Of a stretch of DNA of 64,000 nt, positions 37,512 through 47,410 are shown one piece after another (position 1 is the stretch's first letter; the number at the start of each line of letters is the position of its first letter). Under the pieces are notes generated by a model that saw nothing but the letters and a program-made list of their open reading frames with translations, ran no database searches and had not been told where the DNA came from. The DNA is from Methyloversatilis universalis EHg5 (GTDB lineage Bacteria > Pseudomonadota > Gammaproteobacteria > Burkholderiales > Rhodocyclaceae), in contig NZ_KB900539.1 in NCBI RefSeq assembly GCF_000378945.1, positions 1,047,241 through 1,111,240 of the forward strand, written 5' to 3'. A program made the translations under genes and the position numbers.

Positions 37512-40325
37512 ATGGCTGATTACCGCACGACGCTGAACCTGCCCGACACCGCCTTCCCGATGCGCGGCGACCTGCCCAAGCGCGAACCCGGCTGGGTTCA
37601 GCAGTGGCAGCAGAGCCAGCTCTACAAGCGCATCCGCGAAAAGGCCGCCGGCCGCCCGAAGTTCGTGCTGCACGACGGCCCGCCGTACGCGAACGGCGAC
37701 ATCCACCTCGGCCACGCGGTGAACAAGATCCTGAAGGACATCATTGTCCGCTCGAAGACGCTGGCCGGTTTCGACGCGCCCTACGTGCCGGGCTGGGACT
37801 GCCACGGTCTGCCGATCGAGCACCAGATCGAGAAGAAGCACGGCAAGAACCTGCCGGCCTCTGAAGTGCGCAAGCTGAGCCGTGCCTTTGCCGGCGAACA
37901 GGTGGAGATCCAGAAGAAGGGCTTCATCCGCCTCGGCGTGCTGGCCGACTGGGACCGCCCCTACCGCACAATGGATTTCGGCAACGAGGCGGGCGAAATC
38001 CGCGCGCTGGCCGAAATGGTGAAGAAGGGCTGGGTGTATCGCGGCCTGAAGCCGGTGAACTGGTGTTTCGACTGCGGTTCGGCGCTGGCCGAAGCAGAGG
38101 TCGAGTACCAGGACAAGGGCAGCCCGGCGGTCGACGTCGGCTTCCCGATCTCTGAGCGCGAGCGCGGCCGGCTGGCCGCCGCCTTCGGCCTGGCCGAACT
38201 GCCTGCCGGCAGCGTGCATGCGGTGATCTGGACCACCACGCCCTGGACCATTCCGGCCAACCAGGCGCTGAACATGCACCCGGAGCACGTATATGCGCTG
38301 GTGCAGACCGACGCCGGCTGTCTGGTGCTGGCCGAGGCGCTGGTCGAACAGAGCCTGAAGCGCTACGGCCGCGAGGGCCGCGTGCTGGCCACCGCCACTG
38401 GCGACAAGCTTGAACGCATCGCCTTCCACCATCCGCTGTACGAGCGTGAGTCGCCGGTCTTCCTGGCCGACTACGTGGGCATCGACGCAGGCACCGGCGT
38501 CGTGCACTGCGCGCCGGCCTATGGTGTGGATGACTTCAACTCCTGCATGAAGAACGGCCTCACCGTGGCCGACGTGCTGAGTCCGGTGCAGAGCAACGGC
38601 GTGTATGCCGAATCGCTGCCCTTCTTCGGCGGCCTGCATATCTGGAAGGCCAACCCGGTCATCGTCGACAAGCTGGCCGAGGTCGGCGCGCTGTTCTCGC
38701 ACGAGAAGATCCAGCACAGCTACATGCACTGCTGGCGCCACAAGACGCCGCTGATCTACCGCGCCACCGCGCAGTGGTTCGTCGGCATGGATCTGAAGCC
38801 CGAAGGCGGCCCCAGCCTGCGTGAGTCGGCGCTGGCCGCGATCGAGAACACCGCCTTCTATCCGGACTGGGGCAAGGCGCGGCTGGCCGCGATGATCGCC
38901 AACCGGCCGGACTGGTGCATCTCGCGCCAGCGCAACTGGGGCGTGCCGATTCCGTTCTTCATCCACCGCGAAAGCGGCGAGCTGCATCCGCGCACGGTCG
39001 AACTGATGGATGCGGTGGCGCAGCGCGTCGACGCCGAGGGCATCGACGCCTGGTTCAATCTGGATGCCGCCGAACTGCTGGGTGCCGACGCGGTGCAGTA
39101 CGAGAAGATCAGCGACACGCTGGACGTGTGGTTCGATTCCGGCGCCACCCACTGGCACGTGCTGCGCGGCTCGCACGCCGATCTGGCGCGCACCGACGGC
39201 GGTCCGGTGGCCGACCTCTACCTCGAAGGTTCGGACCAGCACCGCGGCTGGTTCCATTCCTCGCTGCTGACCGGCTGCGCGATCGACGGCCAGGCGCCTT
39301 ACCGCGCGCTGCTGACCCACGGCTTCACGGTCGATGCGCAGGGCCGCAAGATGTCGAAGTCACTCGGCAACGGCATCGAGCCGCAGGAAGTCGGCAACAA
39401 GCTGGGCATCGAAATCCTGCGCCTGTGGCTGGCCTCGACCGACTACTCGGGCGAACTGTCGATCTCGAAGGAAATTCTCGACCGCGTGGTCGAAACCTAC
39501 CGCCGGCTGCGCAATACGGTGCGCTTCCTGCTCGCCAACATCGCCGATTTCGACGCCCAGGCCGACATGCTGCCGGCCGACCAGTGGCTCACCATCGACC
39601 GCTATGCGCTGGCGCTGACCCGCGACCTGCAGGCGCGCGTAACCGCCGATTACGACCAGTACGAATTCCACCGCGTGGTGCAGGCGCTGCAGCACTTCGC
39701 GTCGGAAGATCTCGGCGCCTTCTACCTCGACGTGCTGAAGGACCGCCTGTACACGACCGCACCGGGTTCGCATGCCCGCCGTTCGGCGCAGTCGGCGCTG
39801 TGGCACATCACCCAGACCCTGGTGCGCCTGATGGCGCCGGTGCTGGCTTTCACCGCCGAAGAAATCTGGACCGTGCTCGGCGACAAGTCGGCCGACAGCG
39901 TCATGCTCACCACCTGGCACGCGCTGCCGGAACAGGCTGGCGAAGCGGCGCTCATGGCCCGCTGGAGCCGCATCCGTGCGCTGCGGGCAGAATCGGCGCG
40001 GGTGCTGGAAAGCCTCCGTTCGGAAGGCGGTATCGGTTCGTCGCTGCAGGCCGAGGTCGACGTGCGCGCCGCTGGCGACCTGCACGACGATCTGGCTGCG
40101 CTGGGCGACGACCTGCGCTTCGTGCTCATCACGTCGGCGGCCACGCTGGTCAGGGTGGGCAGCGAGGCGGAGCAGGGCGTGACCGCGCGTCCGAGTGCGC
40201 ACGCCAAGTGCGCCCGCTGCTGGCATTACCGTGCCGATGTGGGCAGCAATGCCGAACACCCGGAACTGTGCGGCCGTTGCGATGCCAATCTGCACGGTGC
40301 GGGCGAAGCCCGCGAACACGCCTGA
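37512..40325 (+). CDS. ileS: Isoleucyl-tRNA synthetase
   Basis: Class I aminoacyl-tRNA synthetase of 937 aa. The HIGH-type motif is in [16 protein letters not shown] (about residues 57-72) and the KMSKS motif in [12 protein letters not shown] (about 613-624). The CP1 editing domain has [13 protein letters not shown], and a C-terminal zinc finger has CARCWHY and CGRCDAN. It lies 15 bp after ribF and 5 bp before lspA. Confidence 0.97.
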   Translation: MADYRTTLNLPDTAFPMRGDLPKREPGWVQQWQQSQLYKRIREKAAGRPKFVLHDGPPYANGDIHLGHAVNKILKDIIVRSKTLAGFDAPYVPGWDCHGLPIEHQIEKKHGKNLPASEVRKLSRAFAGEQVEIQKKGFIRLGVLADWDRPYRTMDFGNEAGEIRALAEMVKKGWVYRGLKPVNWCFDCGSALAEAEVEYQDKGSPAVDVGFPISERERGRLAAAFGLAELPAGSVHAVIWTTTPWTIPANQALNMHPEHVYALVQTDAGCLVLAEALVEQSLKRYGREGRVLATATGDKLERIAFHHPLYERESPVFLADYVGIDAGTGVVHCAPAYGVDDFNSCMKNGLTVADVLSPVQSNGVYAESLPFFGGLHIWKANPVIVDKLAEVGALFSHEKIQHSYMHCWRHKTPLIYRATAQWFVGMDLKPEGGPSLRESALAAIENTAFYPDWGKARLAAMIANRPDWCISRQRNWGVPIPFFIHRESGELHPRTVELMDAVAQRVDAEGIDAWFNLDAAELLGADAVQYEKISDTLDVWFDSGATHWHVLRGSHADLARTDGGPVADLYLEGSDQHRGWFHSSLLTGCAIDGQAPYRALLTHGFTVDAQGRKMSKSLGNGIEPQEVGNKLGIEILRLWLASTDYSGELSISKEILDRVVETYRRLRNTVRFLLANIADFDAQADMLPADQWLTIDRYALALTRDLQARVTADYDQYEFHRVVQALQHFASEDLGAFYLDVLKDRLYTTAPGSHARRSAQSALWHITQTLVRLMAPVLAFTAEEIWTVLGDKSADSVMLTTWHALPEQAGEAALMARWSRIRALRAESARVLESLRSEGGIGSSLQAEVDVRAAGDLHDDLAALGDDLRFVLITSAATLVRVGSEAEQGVTARPSAHAKCARCWHYRADVGSNAEHPELCGRCDANLHGAGEAREHA

Positions 40326-40330
40326 AAACG

Positions 40331-40825
40331 ATGAATGCACGCCTTGCCGGCTGGCTCGCCCTGTCCGCCTTCGTGGTCGGGGCAGACCAGCTCACCAAAT
40401 ACCTGATCTCGAACTGGCTCAGCTACGGTCAGAGCTGGTCGGTCACCCGCTTTTTCGATCTGGTGCTGGTGTACAACCCCGGTGCAGCCTTCAGCTTTCT
40501 GGCCGACCATGACGGCTGGCAGCGCTGGTTCTTCATCGTGCTCACCTCCAGCGTGTCGGTCTGGCTCTTCCTGCTGATGCGCAAGCACGCGAAGGAAGTG
40601 GTGCTGCCGCTCGGTCTGGCGCTCATCCTGGGTGGCGCCATCGGCAACCTGATCGACCGGGTGCTGCTCGGCGCGGTGGTCGACTTCCTGTATTTTCATG
40701 CCGGGAGCCGCGGCTTCCCGGCGTTCAACGTGGCCGATTCGGCCATCACGGCAGGTGTGGTGCTGATGCTCGCGGACCAGTTCGGTCTGGCGGCGCGCAC
40801 CACCCGTGCGGAGACGGAATCATGA
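40331..40825 (+). CDS. lspA: Lipoprotein signal peptidase (signal peptidase II)
   Basis: Inner-membrane aspartic protease that cleaves prolipoproteins. The 164-aa protein has four membrane helices. Conserved blocks are DQLTKYLI, YNPGAAFSFL, GGAIGNLIDR (followed by catalytic Asp in VVDFLYF) and FNVADSAI with the second catalytic Asp. It overlaps fkpB by ATGA. Confidence 0.95.
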   Translation: MNARLAGWLALSAFVVGADQLTKYLISNWLSYGQSWSVTRFFDLVLVYNPGAAFSFLADHDGWQRWFFIVLTSSVSVWLFLLMRKHAKEVVLPLGLALILGGAIGNLIDRVLLGAVVDFLYFHAGSRGFPAFNVADSAITAGVVLMLADQFGLAARTTRAETES

Positions 40826-41256
40826 GCAACACGATCAAGGCCGACAGTCTGGTCACCCTGCATTTCCGCGTGGCGCTGCCCGAAGGCGGCCAGGCGCTGA
40901 TCAGCACCTTCGAATCGACGCCGGCCACGCTGCAGCTGGGCAGCGGCGAACTGGCTCCGGCGCTCGAAGCGCGGCTGGCCGGGCTGGAAGTGGGCAGCCG
41001 CCACGTGTTCGATCTCGGACCGGGCGAGGTGTTCGGCGAGCACAAGGCCGATCTGGTCGAGCGCTTCGCGCGCCGCGACATCCCGGCCGATATCGAACTG
41101 GACGTGCATTCGGTGATCGAATTCACCGACAACGACGGCAACAAGTTTCCGGGCCTGGTGCGCGAACTGGACGAACAGTCCGCGCTGATCGACTTCAACC
41201 ATCCGCTGGCCGGCCGCGCCGTGCGTTTCGAAGTGGAGGTGATCGGTGTCTCCTGA
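40822..41256 (+). CDS. fkpB: FKBP-type peptidyl-prolyl isomerase (SlpA/FkpB)
   Basis: A 144-aa SlyD-like PPIase with an inserted chaperone flap. [25 protein letters not shown], and the flap region with [14 protein letters not shown] and [10 protein letters not shown] fit the FkpB/SlpA family. The usual position between lspA and ispH supports the call. Its last 11 bp overlap ispH. Confidence 0.92.
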   Translation: MSNTIKADSLVTLHFRVALPEGGQALISTFESTPATLQLGSGELAPALEARLAGLEVGSRHVFDLGPGEVFGEHKADLVERFARRDIPADIELDVHSVIEFTDNDGNKFPGLVRELDEQSALIDFNHPLAGRAVRFEVEVIGVS

Positions 41257-42193
41257 ACAGGACAGCATGGAAGTGCTGCTGGCCAATCCGCGCGGCTTCT
41301 GTGCCGGCGTGGAGCGCGCCATCGCCATCGTCGAGCGCGCGCTGGAGCAGTACGGCGCGCCGATCTACGTGCGTCACGAAGTCGTCCACAACAAGTTCGT
41401 GGTCGACAGCCTGCGTGCCAAGGGCGCCATCTTCATCGACGACCTGGCCGATGTGCCGGCGGGCGCCACCCTCATCTTCAGCGCGCACGGCGTGCCGCAG
41501 GCGGTCCGCCACGACGCCGGTTCGCGCGGCCTGCGCGTGTTCGACGCCACCTGCCCGCTGGTGACCAAGGTGCATGTCGAAGTGGCCAAGATGCGCGACG
41601 CTGGCCGCGAAATCGTCATGATCGGCCACAAGGGGCACCCGGAAGTCGAAGGCACCATGGGTCAGTCCGAGGGCGGCATGCATCTGGTCGAAACCGTGGC
41701 TGACGTGCAGACGCTGCAGGTGAGCGATCCGGAAAAGCTGGCCTATGTCACCCAGACCACGCTGTCGGTCGATGACGCCCAGACCATCGTAGACGCGCTG
41801 CGTGCGCGTTTTCCGACCATCGTCGGCCCTAAGCGCGACGACATCTGCTACGCCACCCAGAACCGGCAGGACGCGGTCAAGTTCATGGCACCACGCAGCG
41901 ATCTGGTGCTGGTGGTCGGTTCGCCCAACAGCTCGAATTCGAACCGCCTGCGCGAAGTGGCCGAACAGTTCGGCGTGCCGGCCTATCTGATCGACAACGC
42001 CGGCCAGATCGACCCTTCGTGGCTCGACGGGCGCAAGCGGGTGGGTGTGACCGCGGGTGCTTCGGCGCCGGAGGTGCTGGTCGATGCGGTGATCGCACGA
42101 CTGCGCGAACTGGGCGCCGCTTCGGTGCGCACGCTGGACGGCACGCCGGAAAACGTGAACTTCCCGCTGCCGAAGGAACTTGCACAGACTTGA
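41246..42193 (+). CDS. ispH: 4-hydroxy-3-methylbut-2-enyl diphosphate reductase
   Basis: Iron-sulfur enzyme for the last step of the MEP isoprenoid pathway. The three cluster ligands are in [24 protein letters not shown] and [27 protein letters not shown] and [12 protein letters not shown] complete the active site. The GTG start at 41246 has a near-perfect Shine-Dalgarno GGAGG six bases upstream, which decides against the ATG at 41267. Confidence 0.95.
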   Translation: MSPEQDSMEVLLANPRGFCAGVERAIAIVERALEQYGAPIYVRHEVVHNKFVVDSLRAKGAIFIDDLADVPAGATLIFSAHGVPQAVRHDAGSRGLRVFDATCPLVTKVHVEVAKMRDAGREIVMIGHKGHPEVEGTMGQSEGGMHLVETVADVQTLQVSDPEKLAYVTQTTLSVDDAQTIVDALRARFPTIVGPKRDDICYATQNRQDAVKFMAPRSDLVLVVGSPNSSNSNRLREVAEQFGVPAYLIDNAGQIDPSWLDGRKRVGVTAGASAPEVLVDAVIARLRELGAASVRTLDGTPENVNFPLPKELAQT

Positions 42194-42202
42194 TCCAGGT
42201 CT

Positions 42203-42231
42203 TTGCGCGCTTGCGTGGCCTTTCATATACT
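42203..42231 (+). promoter_or_regulatory. Promoter of the Fur-family gene
   Basis: TTGCGC (42203-42208) and TATACT (42226-42231) with 17-bp spacing. The -10 ends 7 bp before the ATG, so the transcript may begin at the start codon (leaderless). Confidence 0.5.
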
Positions 42232-42238
42232 CGAAACC

Positions 42239-42658
42239 ATGAAATCACCGCTCAACCGCGAACAGACCATCGATCTGCTGCGCGCACACGACATCAACCT
42301 GACCCAGCCGCGGATCGACATCGCGCATGTGCTGTTTTCGCGCATGGAGCATCTGTCGGCCGACCAGATCCTGGCGATGGTGAATGAAACATCGCCGTCG
42401 GCGTCGAAGGCGACCGTGTACAACACGCTGAAAGTGTTGCGCGAGGCGGGTCTGATCCGCGAGGTGATCGTCGATCCGACCAAGGTGTTCTTCGATCCGA
42501 ACACCGAGCCCCACCATCATCTGTACGACGTGGTCACCGGCTGTCTGACCGACATACCCAATCACACGCTGCGTGTGGAGGGCATGCCTGAGCTGCCGCC
42601 GGGCATGGTGGCCGATGGCATCGACATCGTCGTGCGCATGCGCCCGGGTCTGCAGTGA
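42239..42658 (+). CDS. Fur-family transcriptional regulator (PerR/Irr-like)
   Basis: A 139-aa metal-dependent repressor. The winged-helix domain contains LTQPRIDIAHVLF and SKATVYNTLKVLREAGL (recognition helix, about residues 60-76). The dimer/metal domain has the triple histidine PHHHLYDVVTG. The C-terminal CxxC pairs of classical Fur structural zinc sites are missing. This, with the HHH motif, places it nearer PerR/Irr-type members, so an iron or peroxide response is likely but unproven. Confidence 0.8.
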   Translation: MKSPLNREQTIDLLRAHDINLTQPRIDIAHVLFSRMEHLSADQILAMVNETSPSASKATVYNTLKVLREAGLIREVIVDPTKVFFDPNTEPHHHLYDVVTGCLTDIPNHTLRVEGMPELPPGMVADGIDIVVRMRPGLQ

Positions 42659-42673
42659 AAGCGTGCTTTTGCA

Positions 42674-42702
42674 TTGATTTTGGCCGTTTCAGCGGCTATC
42701 AT
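42674..42702 (+). promoter_or_regulatory. Promoter of tRNA-Thr
   Basis: TTGATT (42674-42679) and TATCAT (42697-42702), 17-bp spacing, 14 bp before the tRNA. Confidence 0.65.
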
Positions 42703-42716
42703 GCGCGCTCTTTGTT

Positions 42717-42792
42717 GCCGCTGTAGCTCAGTCGGTAGAGCAGCGCATTCGTAATGCGAAGGTCACCAGTTCGATTCCGGTCAGCGGCACCA
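42717..42792 (+). tRNA. tRNA-Thr (anticodon CGT)
   Basis: 76 nt with encoded CCA. The acceptor stem is GCCGCTG/CAGCGGC, D-arm TAGCTCAGTCGGTAGAGC, anticodon loop TTCGTAA (reads ACG codons) and T-arm AGTTCGATTCC. Confidence 0.97.
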
Positions 42793-42808
42793 CCCGGATG
42801 CAAGTGAA

Positions 42809-42834
42809 GGCCCGTTCCCCGGAACGGGCCTTTT
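42809..42834 (+). terminator. Terminator after tRNA-Thr
   Basis: 10-bp perfect stem GGCCCGTTCC/GGAACGGGCC with a CC loop, followed by TTTTGCTTTT. Confidence 0.92.
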
Positions 42835-42911
42835 GCTTTTGTGGCCTCGGCCATCGCGGCAGGGCGCCGGCATCCGCAGCGATGTGGATGCGACCGGCGG
42901 CGACACAATGA

Positions 42912-42937
42912 AAAAAGGCGGCCAAGGCCGCCTTTTT
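42912..42937. terminator. Bidirectional terminator downstream of the 196-aa gene
   Basis: Perfect palindrome AAAAAGGCGGCC-AA-GGCCGCCTTTTT. It lies 31 bp beyond the stop of the minus-strand gene and can act on both strands. Confidence 0.9.
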
Positions 42938-42967
42938 CGTTTGAATCCGGGCTGATGACTGCCCGTC

Positions 42968-43558
42968 TCAACCGTTGATCAGGCGCTCCTCGCTCACCAT
43001 GACTTCCGCACCGATCGCCAGCGGCACGCTGTGGCTGCGCAGCGCGGCGGTGACGTGATGCATCGGCGCGATTTCGTGGCGGAACAGGTAGGCCAGTACC
43101 CGCTGCGTATTCCAGGTTTCGGGCAGAGCGATGTGGACGGTGCTGGCCGCATCGGCTTCGAGTGCGGTGCCGACCAGCCATGCGCCGATCTGCTCGCGCA
43201 GCAGGAAACGGGTTTTCAGCGGGCTGGTGGCCAGCGACATGCCCGGTGCTTCGGACAGGCGGATGGCCAGTGCGCGAGCCAGCGGAATCCAGTCGGCTTC
43301 GACATTCTGTCCGTGGCAGGCGGCAAGTGCCGCGTGTTCGCGCTTCAGGAATTCGCACAGCAGGGCGGACAGATCGCCTGCTGTCCAGTTGCGCATGCCG
43401 GGTGCAGCCTTCGGCTGCTGCTGCGCGTTCGTGCTGTCGTGGCGCGCGGCATTCGCGGAAAAGCGCGGCCAGCTGGCTCTCGTGCGGCTGGGGGCGTTAT
43501 CGCCGTCAGCACGCGGGTGGCGCGCGACAGCAGCCCCTTCATTCAGACTTGCACCCAT
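42968..43558 (-). CDS. Unrecognised 196-aa protein
   Basis: I do not recognise this gene. The first 55 residues are polar and low in order (NAQQQPKAAP). From about 56 it looks like a folded mainly helical domain, with WTAGDLSALLCEFLKREHAAL, ARALAIRLSEAPG and FLLREQIGAWLVGTAL, then a short strand VHIALPETW. There is no signal peptide or membrane segment. It is a single-gene unit with its own terminator, and a NarL-like palindrome is centred about 82 bp upstream. The start could also be further downstream, at Met54. Confidence 0.6.
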   Translation of the reverse strand: MGASLNEGAAVARHPRADGDNAPSRTRASWPRFSANAARHDSTNAQQQPKAAPGMRNWTAGDLSALLCEFLKREHAALAACHGQNVEADWIPLARALAIRLSEAPGMSLATSPLKTRFLLREQIGAWLVGTALEADAASTVHIALPETWNTQRVLAYLFRHEIAPMHHVTAALRSHSVPLAIGAEVMVSEERLING

Positions 43559-43626
43559 GGCATACCTTTTGAGTTGTTGGTTCGATGGTAATGCTGCGAT
43601 GTGTCATTCTTCGGAACTTAGGTCAC

Positions 43627-43654
43627 CCGGACTAGGGGTTTACCCCTAATCCGG
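43627..43654. promoter_or_regulatory. 28-bp palindrome with NarL/FixJ-like 7-2-7 core
   Basis: TAGGGGT-TT-ACCCCTA (43633-43648) is a perfect 7-2-7 inverted repeat, extended by CCGGA/TCCGG arms to 28 bp with one mismatched pair. Heptamers separated by 2 bp are the known recognition format for NarL-type LuxR-family regulators. It lies in the divergent gap between the 196-aa gene (82 bp from its start) and pepN (about 173 bp). Confidence 0.6.
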
Positions 43655-43813
43655 ATGGTCCGGGTTCCTGTATCCGGACGCGCTGCCTTATCTTCGAGGT
43701 TTTCCTGCAAACCCGCTGCGGCGGCGCGCCGGACGTGCTGTTTCCGGGGAATCCCGTCGAAACGGGGCGGTCGGAACCTGCACCTTGGGTGTTATCGACA
43801 CGGAAGTTAACAA

Positions 43814-46462
43814 ATGAAGAATTCTTTTTCGCGGGCCATACATCTGCGCGATTACCAGGCGCCCGCCTGGTGGGTGGATGAGGTGGAACTGGATGTGTCC
43901 ATCGCCGATGACGGCCATACCGAGGTTGCCGCGACGCTGGCGCTGCGTCGCAACGAAGCCGTGGCGGCTGCACCGCTGCAGCTGGATGGCGAAGAACTCG
44001 AACTGCTCTCTCTGGCGGTGGATGGCCGCACGCTGCCTGCGCCGGCCTCTTTCGTGCGCGACGGCCGGCTCGAACTGGTCGATCTGCCGGCGCGCTGCCG
44101 CCTGAGCACCCGGGTGCGCATCCGCCCTGACCTGAACACCACGCTGTCCGGCTTCTACCGCTCCAAGGATGGCTACTTCACGCAGTGCGAGGCGGAAGGC
44201 TTCCGCCGCATCACCTGGTTTCCGGACCGGCCGGACGTGATGGCACGCTACACGGTGACCCTGCATGCGGACAGGGAGCGTTTCCCGGACCTGCTGGCCA
44301 ATGGCAACCGGGTCGCCGAGGGTGAGGAGGAGGGCGGGCGGCACTGGGCGCGCTGGGTCGATCCTTTCCCCAAGCCCTGCTATCTGTTCGCCATGGTGGC
44401 CGCGAAGCTGGACCGCCTGGACGACACCTTCACCACCGCCTCCGGCCGCACGGTCGATCTGGCCATCTATGTCGAGCCGGGCAAGCTGGACCAGTGCGGA
44501 TTCGCGATGCACGCGCTGAAGAAGTCCATGCGCTGGGACGAACAGCGCTTCGGTCTGGAACTCGATCTCGACCGCTACATGATCGTCGCCGTCGGCGATT
44601 TCAACATGGGGGCGATGGAGAACAAGGGCCTCAACATCTTCAACACGAAGTACGTGCTGGCGCGGCCGGACATCGCGACCGATGTCGATTACATGAACAT
44701 CGACCGGGTGGTCGCCCACGAGTATTTCCACAACTGGACCGGCAACCGGGTCACCTGCCGCGACTGGTTCCAGCTGTCGCTGAAGGAAGGCCTGACCGTG
44801 TTCCGCGACCAGGAATACGGGTCCGACGAATACTCGCGTGCGGTGCAGCGCATCCAGGAAGTGCGCGGCCTGCGGGCGGCGCAGTTCCCGGAAGATGCAG
44901 GGCCGATGGCGCACCCGATACGGCCGGCCAGTTACGAGGAAATCAACAACTTCTACACCGCTACCGTCTATGAGAAGGGCGCCGAAGTGGTGCGCATGAT
45001 CCACACCCTGCTGGGTGAGGACGGTTTCCGCCGCGGCATGGATCTGTATTTCGAGAGACATGACGGTCAGGCGGTCACCTGCGACGACTTCGTGTCGGCC
45101 ATGCAGGACGCGTCCGGCGTCGATCTGACGCAGTTCCGCCGCTGGTACGAACAGGCCGGCACGCCGCGGCTGAGCGCGCGCACCGCCTTCGACGCCGCGA
45201 CCGGCCGCTGGACGCTCACGCTCGAACAGTCGAATCCGGAAACCGCCTACGAAAGGCGGCTGCAGGAAGAAGGCCTGCGCTTCGAGCGCGGACCGCTGCA
45301 CATTCCGGTCGCGCTGGGTCTGCTCGATACCGACGGCCGCGAAATCCTGCCCACCACCGTGCTGTCGCTGACCGACGTCAGTGGCCGTTTCGAATTCGAC
45401 CTGTCGGCGCATGGCCTCAAGGCGGCGCCGCTGCCGTCACTGCTGCGCAATCTGTCGGCGCCGGTGGCGCTGGACTACGAATATGGCGACAGCGATCTGG
45501 CCACGCTGATGGCGCATGACAGCGACGAGTTCAACCGCTGGGAAGCCGGCCAGCGGCTGGCCACCCGGCTCATGCTCGCCGGCGTGGCGCAGGTGCAGGC
45601 CGGGGGCGACGCGCTGGTGCCGGACCTGTTCGTCGATGCCTTTGCCGCCGTACTGGCGAAGGCGGATGCCGATCCGGCCTTCGCTGCCGAGGCGCTGACG
45701 CTGCCGTCCGAAGCCTGGCTGGGCGATCAGATGGCGGTGATCGATCCGGACGCCATCCACCGCGTGCGCACGCTGTTCCGCCGCACGCTGGCCGAGCGAC
45801 TGCGTACGCAGTTCGAGGCGCTGCTGGCGCGCTTCAGCGTGGCCGGCGCCTATGCGCCCGAGCCCGCCGCCATGGGCCGCCGTGCGCTGCGCAATCTCGC
45901 GCTGGGCTATCTGATGACGCTGGACGACAGCGCGCTGCAGCTGAAGGCGCTGAGCCAGTTCCGCGACGCCGACAACATGACCGACCAGTTCGCCGCCTTC
46001 TCGCTGCTGGCGCACAGCGACACGCCGCTGCGCGAAGTGGCGCTGAACGAGTTCTACGCGCGCTGGAAGGACGAGGCGCTGGTGGTGGACAAGTGGCTGG
46101 CGGTACAGGCCACGTCGCCGCTGTCCGATGCACGCGCGCGGGTGCGCGAACTGATGGTGCACGCAGCGTTCGACCTGAAGAACCCGAACAAGGTGTACGC
46201 GCTGGTGCGCACCTTCTGCGCCGCCAATCCGCTGCATTTCCACGCCGCCGACGGTTCGGGCTACGCCTATGCCGCCGGCGTCATCCGCGAGCTGGATCCG
46301 GTGAATCCGCAGGTGGCGTCACGCGTGGCGCGCGCCTTCGACCGCTGGCGCCGTTTCGACGACAGCCGTCAGGCGCATGCGCGCCGTGCGCTGGAGAGCA
46401 TTCGCGACCTGCCGGGTCTGTCGGCGGATGTGGCCGAGGTGGTCGGCCGGGCGCTGGCCTGA
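43814..46462 (+). CDS. pepN: Aminopeptidase N (M1 family)
   Basis: Zinc metallo-aminopeptidase of 882 aa, cytoplasmic in proteobacteria. The substrate N-terminus motif GAMENKGLNIFN is followed by the zinc site VVAHEYFHNWTGNRVTCRD (HExxH) and the third ligand in LSLKEGLTVFRD. The YEKGAEVVRMIH tyrosine stretch is intact, and the C-terminal helical domain is full length. No signal peptide. It lies downstream of a palindromic regulatory site. Confidence 0.96.
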   Translation: MKNSFSRAIHLRDYQAPAWWVDEVELDVSIADDGHTEVAATLALRRNEAVAAAPLQLDGEELELLSLAVDGRTLPAPASFVRDGRLELVDLPARCRLSTRVRIRPDLNTTLSGFYRSKDGYFTQCEAEGFRRITWFPDRPDVMARYTVTLHADRERFPDLLANGNRVAEGEEEGGRHWARWVDPFPKPCYLFAMVAAKLDRLDDTFTTASGRTVDLAIYVEPGKLDQCGFAMHALKKSMRWDEQRFGLELDLDRYMIVAVGDFNMGAMENKGLNIFNTKYVLARPDIATDVDYMNIDRVVAHEYFHNWTGNRVTCRDWFQLSLKEGLTVFRDQEYGSDEYSRAVQRIQEVRGLRAAQFPEDAGPMAHPIRPASYEEINNFYTATVYEKGAEVVRMIHTLLGEDGFRRGMDLYFERHDGQAVTCDDFVSAMQDASGVDLTQFRRWYEQAGTPRLSARTAFDAATGRWTLTLEQSNPETAYERRLQEEGLRFERGPLHIPVALGLLDTDGREILPTTVLSLTDVSGRFEFDLSAHGLKAAPLPSLLRNLSAPVALDYEYGDSDLATLMAHDSDEFNRWEAGQRLATRLMLAGVAQVQAGGDALVPDLFVDAFAAVLAKADADPAFAAEALTLPSEAWLGDQMAVIDPDAIHRVRTLFRRTLAERLRTQFEALLARFSVAGAYAPEPAAMGRRALRNLALGYLMTLDDSALQLKALSQFRDADNMTDQFAAFSLLAHSDTPLREVALNEFYARWKDEALVVDKWLAVQATSPLSDARARVRELMVHAAFDLKNPNKVYALVRTFCAANPLHFHAADGSGYAYAAGVIRELDPVNPQVASRVARAFDRWRRFDDSRQAHARRALESIRDLPGLSADVAEVVGRALA

Positions 46463-46478
46463 GAACCGGTACGCCTGC

Positions 46479-47357
46479 TCAGTCGGTCGCGATCATCGCC
46501 TCGAAGGCGAGTGCGGCCGGGCTGAGCGGGCGGCGCGGCAGGCGCAGGCGGTAGAGCTGGCGGGTGAGCTGCACGCCGGGCAGGGTGAGCGTGGCGACCT
46601 TGCCGAGCGCGATCTGGTCGGCCGAACTGACCCGCGGCACCATCGATACCCCGCCGCCGGCCGCCACCGTCTGGATCACCGCTTCGGTGCTGCCCGCTTC
46701 AAGCGTGCGGGCCGGCACGATGCCCAGCCTGTCCAGCCAGCGGTTCATCACTTCGCGCGTGCCCGAGCCGTGTTCGCGCACCACCCAGGTCACCGCCGAC
46801 AGATCGGCCGCGCTTACCGTGCCGGCGCGGGCCAGATCGCTGTCCGGCGGCGCCACGATGAGCAGCGTTTCGTCGCGCCAGGGGCGGGATTCGATCCGTT
46901 CGTCCTCGACCGGGCCTTCCACCAGCGCGATGTCGATTTCGCAGGCCAGCAGCCGTTCGGCGATGGCCTGGGTGTTGGCGCTGGTCAGGCTGAGCGCTAT
47001 GCCCGGGTGGGCCTGCGAAAAATCTGCCACATAGCCCGGCAGCCAGTAGCCGGCCACCGTCATGCTGGCGCCGATGCGCAGCCGGCCGCGCTCGAGGTTG
47101 GAATAGGCCTGCAGCGCTTCCAGCGCCGCGCGTTCCATCGCGAAAATGCCGCCGGCGTATTCGAACAGCACCTTGCCGGCTTCGGTCAGCGACACGATGC
47201 GCGAACCGCGTTCGATCAGCACCACGTCGAGCTGATCCTCGAGCTCGCGCAGCGCCTTGGACACGGCCGGCTGGCTGATGCCCAGGTGTTCGGCCGCACG
47301 CGAAAAGCTCGCGTGCTCGCCCACGGTATGGAAGATGCGCAGCAGGTGCAGGTTCAT
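46479..47357 (-). CDS. LysR-family transcriptional regulator
   Basis: A 292-aa LTTR. The N-terminal winged helix has FHTVGEHASFSRAAEHLG and SQPAVSKALRELE (about residues 8-46). The effector domain begins with GRLRIGAS and has VAAGGGVSMVPR near the end. The likely target is unknown. It faces pepN (convergent) and is separated from panD by a terminator. ATG 47357 gives the standard N-terminus MNLHLLRIF. Confidence 0.88.
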   Translation of the reverse strand: MNLHLLRIFHTVGEHASFSRAAEHLGISQPAVSKALRELEDQLDVVLIERGSRIVSLTEAGKVLFEYAGGIFAMERAALEALQAYSNLERGRLRIGASMTVAGYWLPGYVADFSQAHPGIALSLTSANTQAIAERLLACEIDIALVEGPVEDERIESRPWRDETLLIVAPPDSDLARAGTVSAADLSAVTWVVREHGSGTREVMNRWLDRLGIVPARTLEAGSTEAVIQTVAAGGGVSMVPRVSSADQIALGKVATLTLPGVQLTRQLYRLRLPRRPLSPAALAFEAMIATD

Positions 47358-47410
47358 CGCGTTCGGCAGGACAGGGGATGACGCATTGTTCCACAACGGC
47401 GCCCATGAAA

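Noticed and set aside
36462..39320. A 952-codon open frame on the minus strand opposite ribF and ileS
   Set aside because: The plus-strand genes are unambiguous (HIGH and KMSKS motifs). The antisense frame is His/Gln/Val-rich with no recognisable motif, a usual by-product of high third-position GC.
41267..41269. Downstream ATG as ispH start
   Set aside because: The near-perfect Shine-Dalgarno GGAGG is 27 bp away from this ATG but 6 bp from the GTG at 41246.
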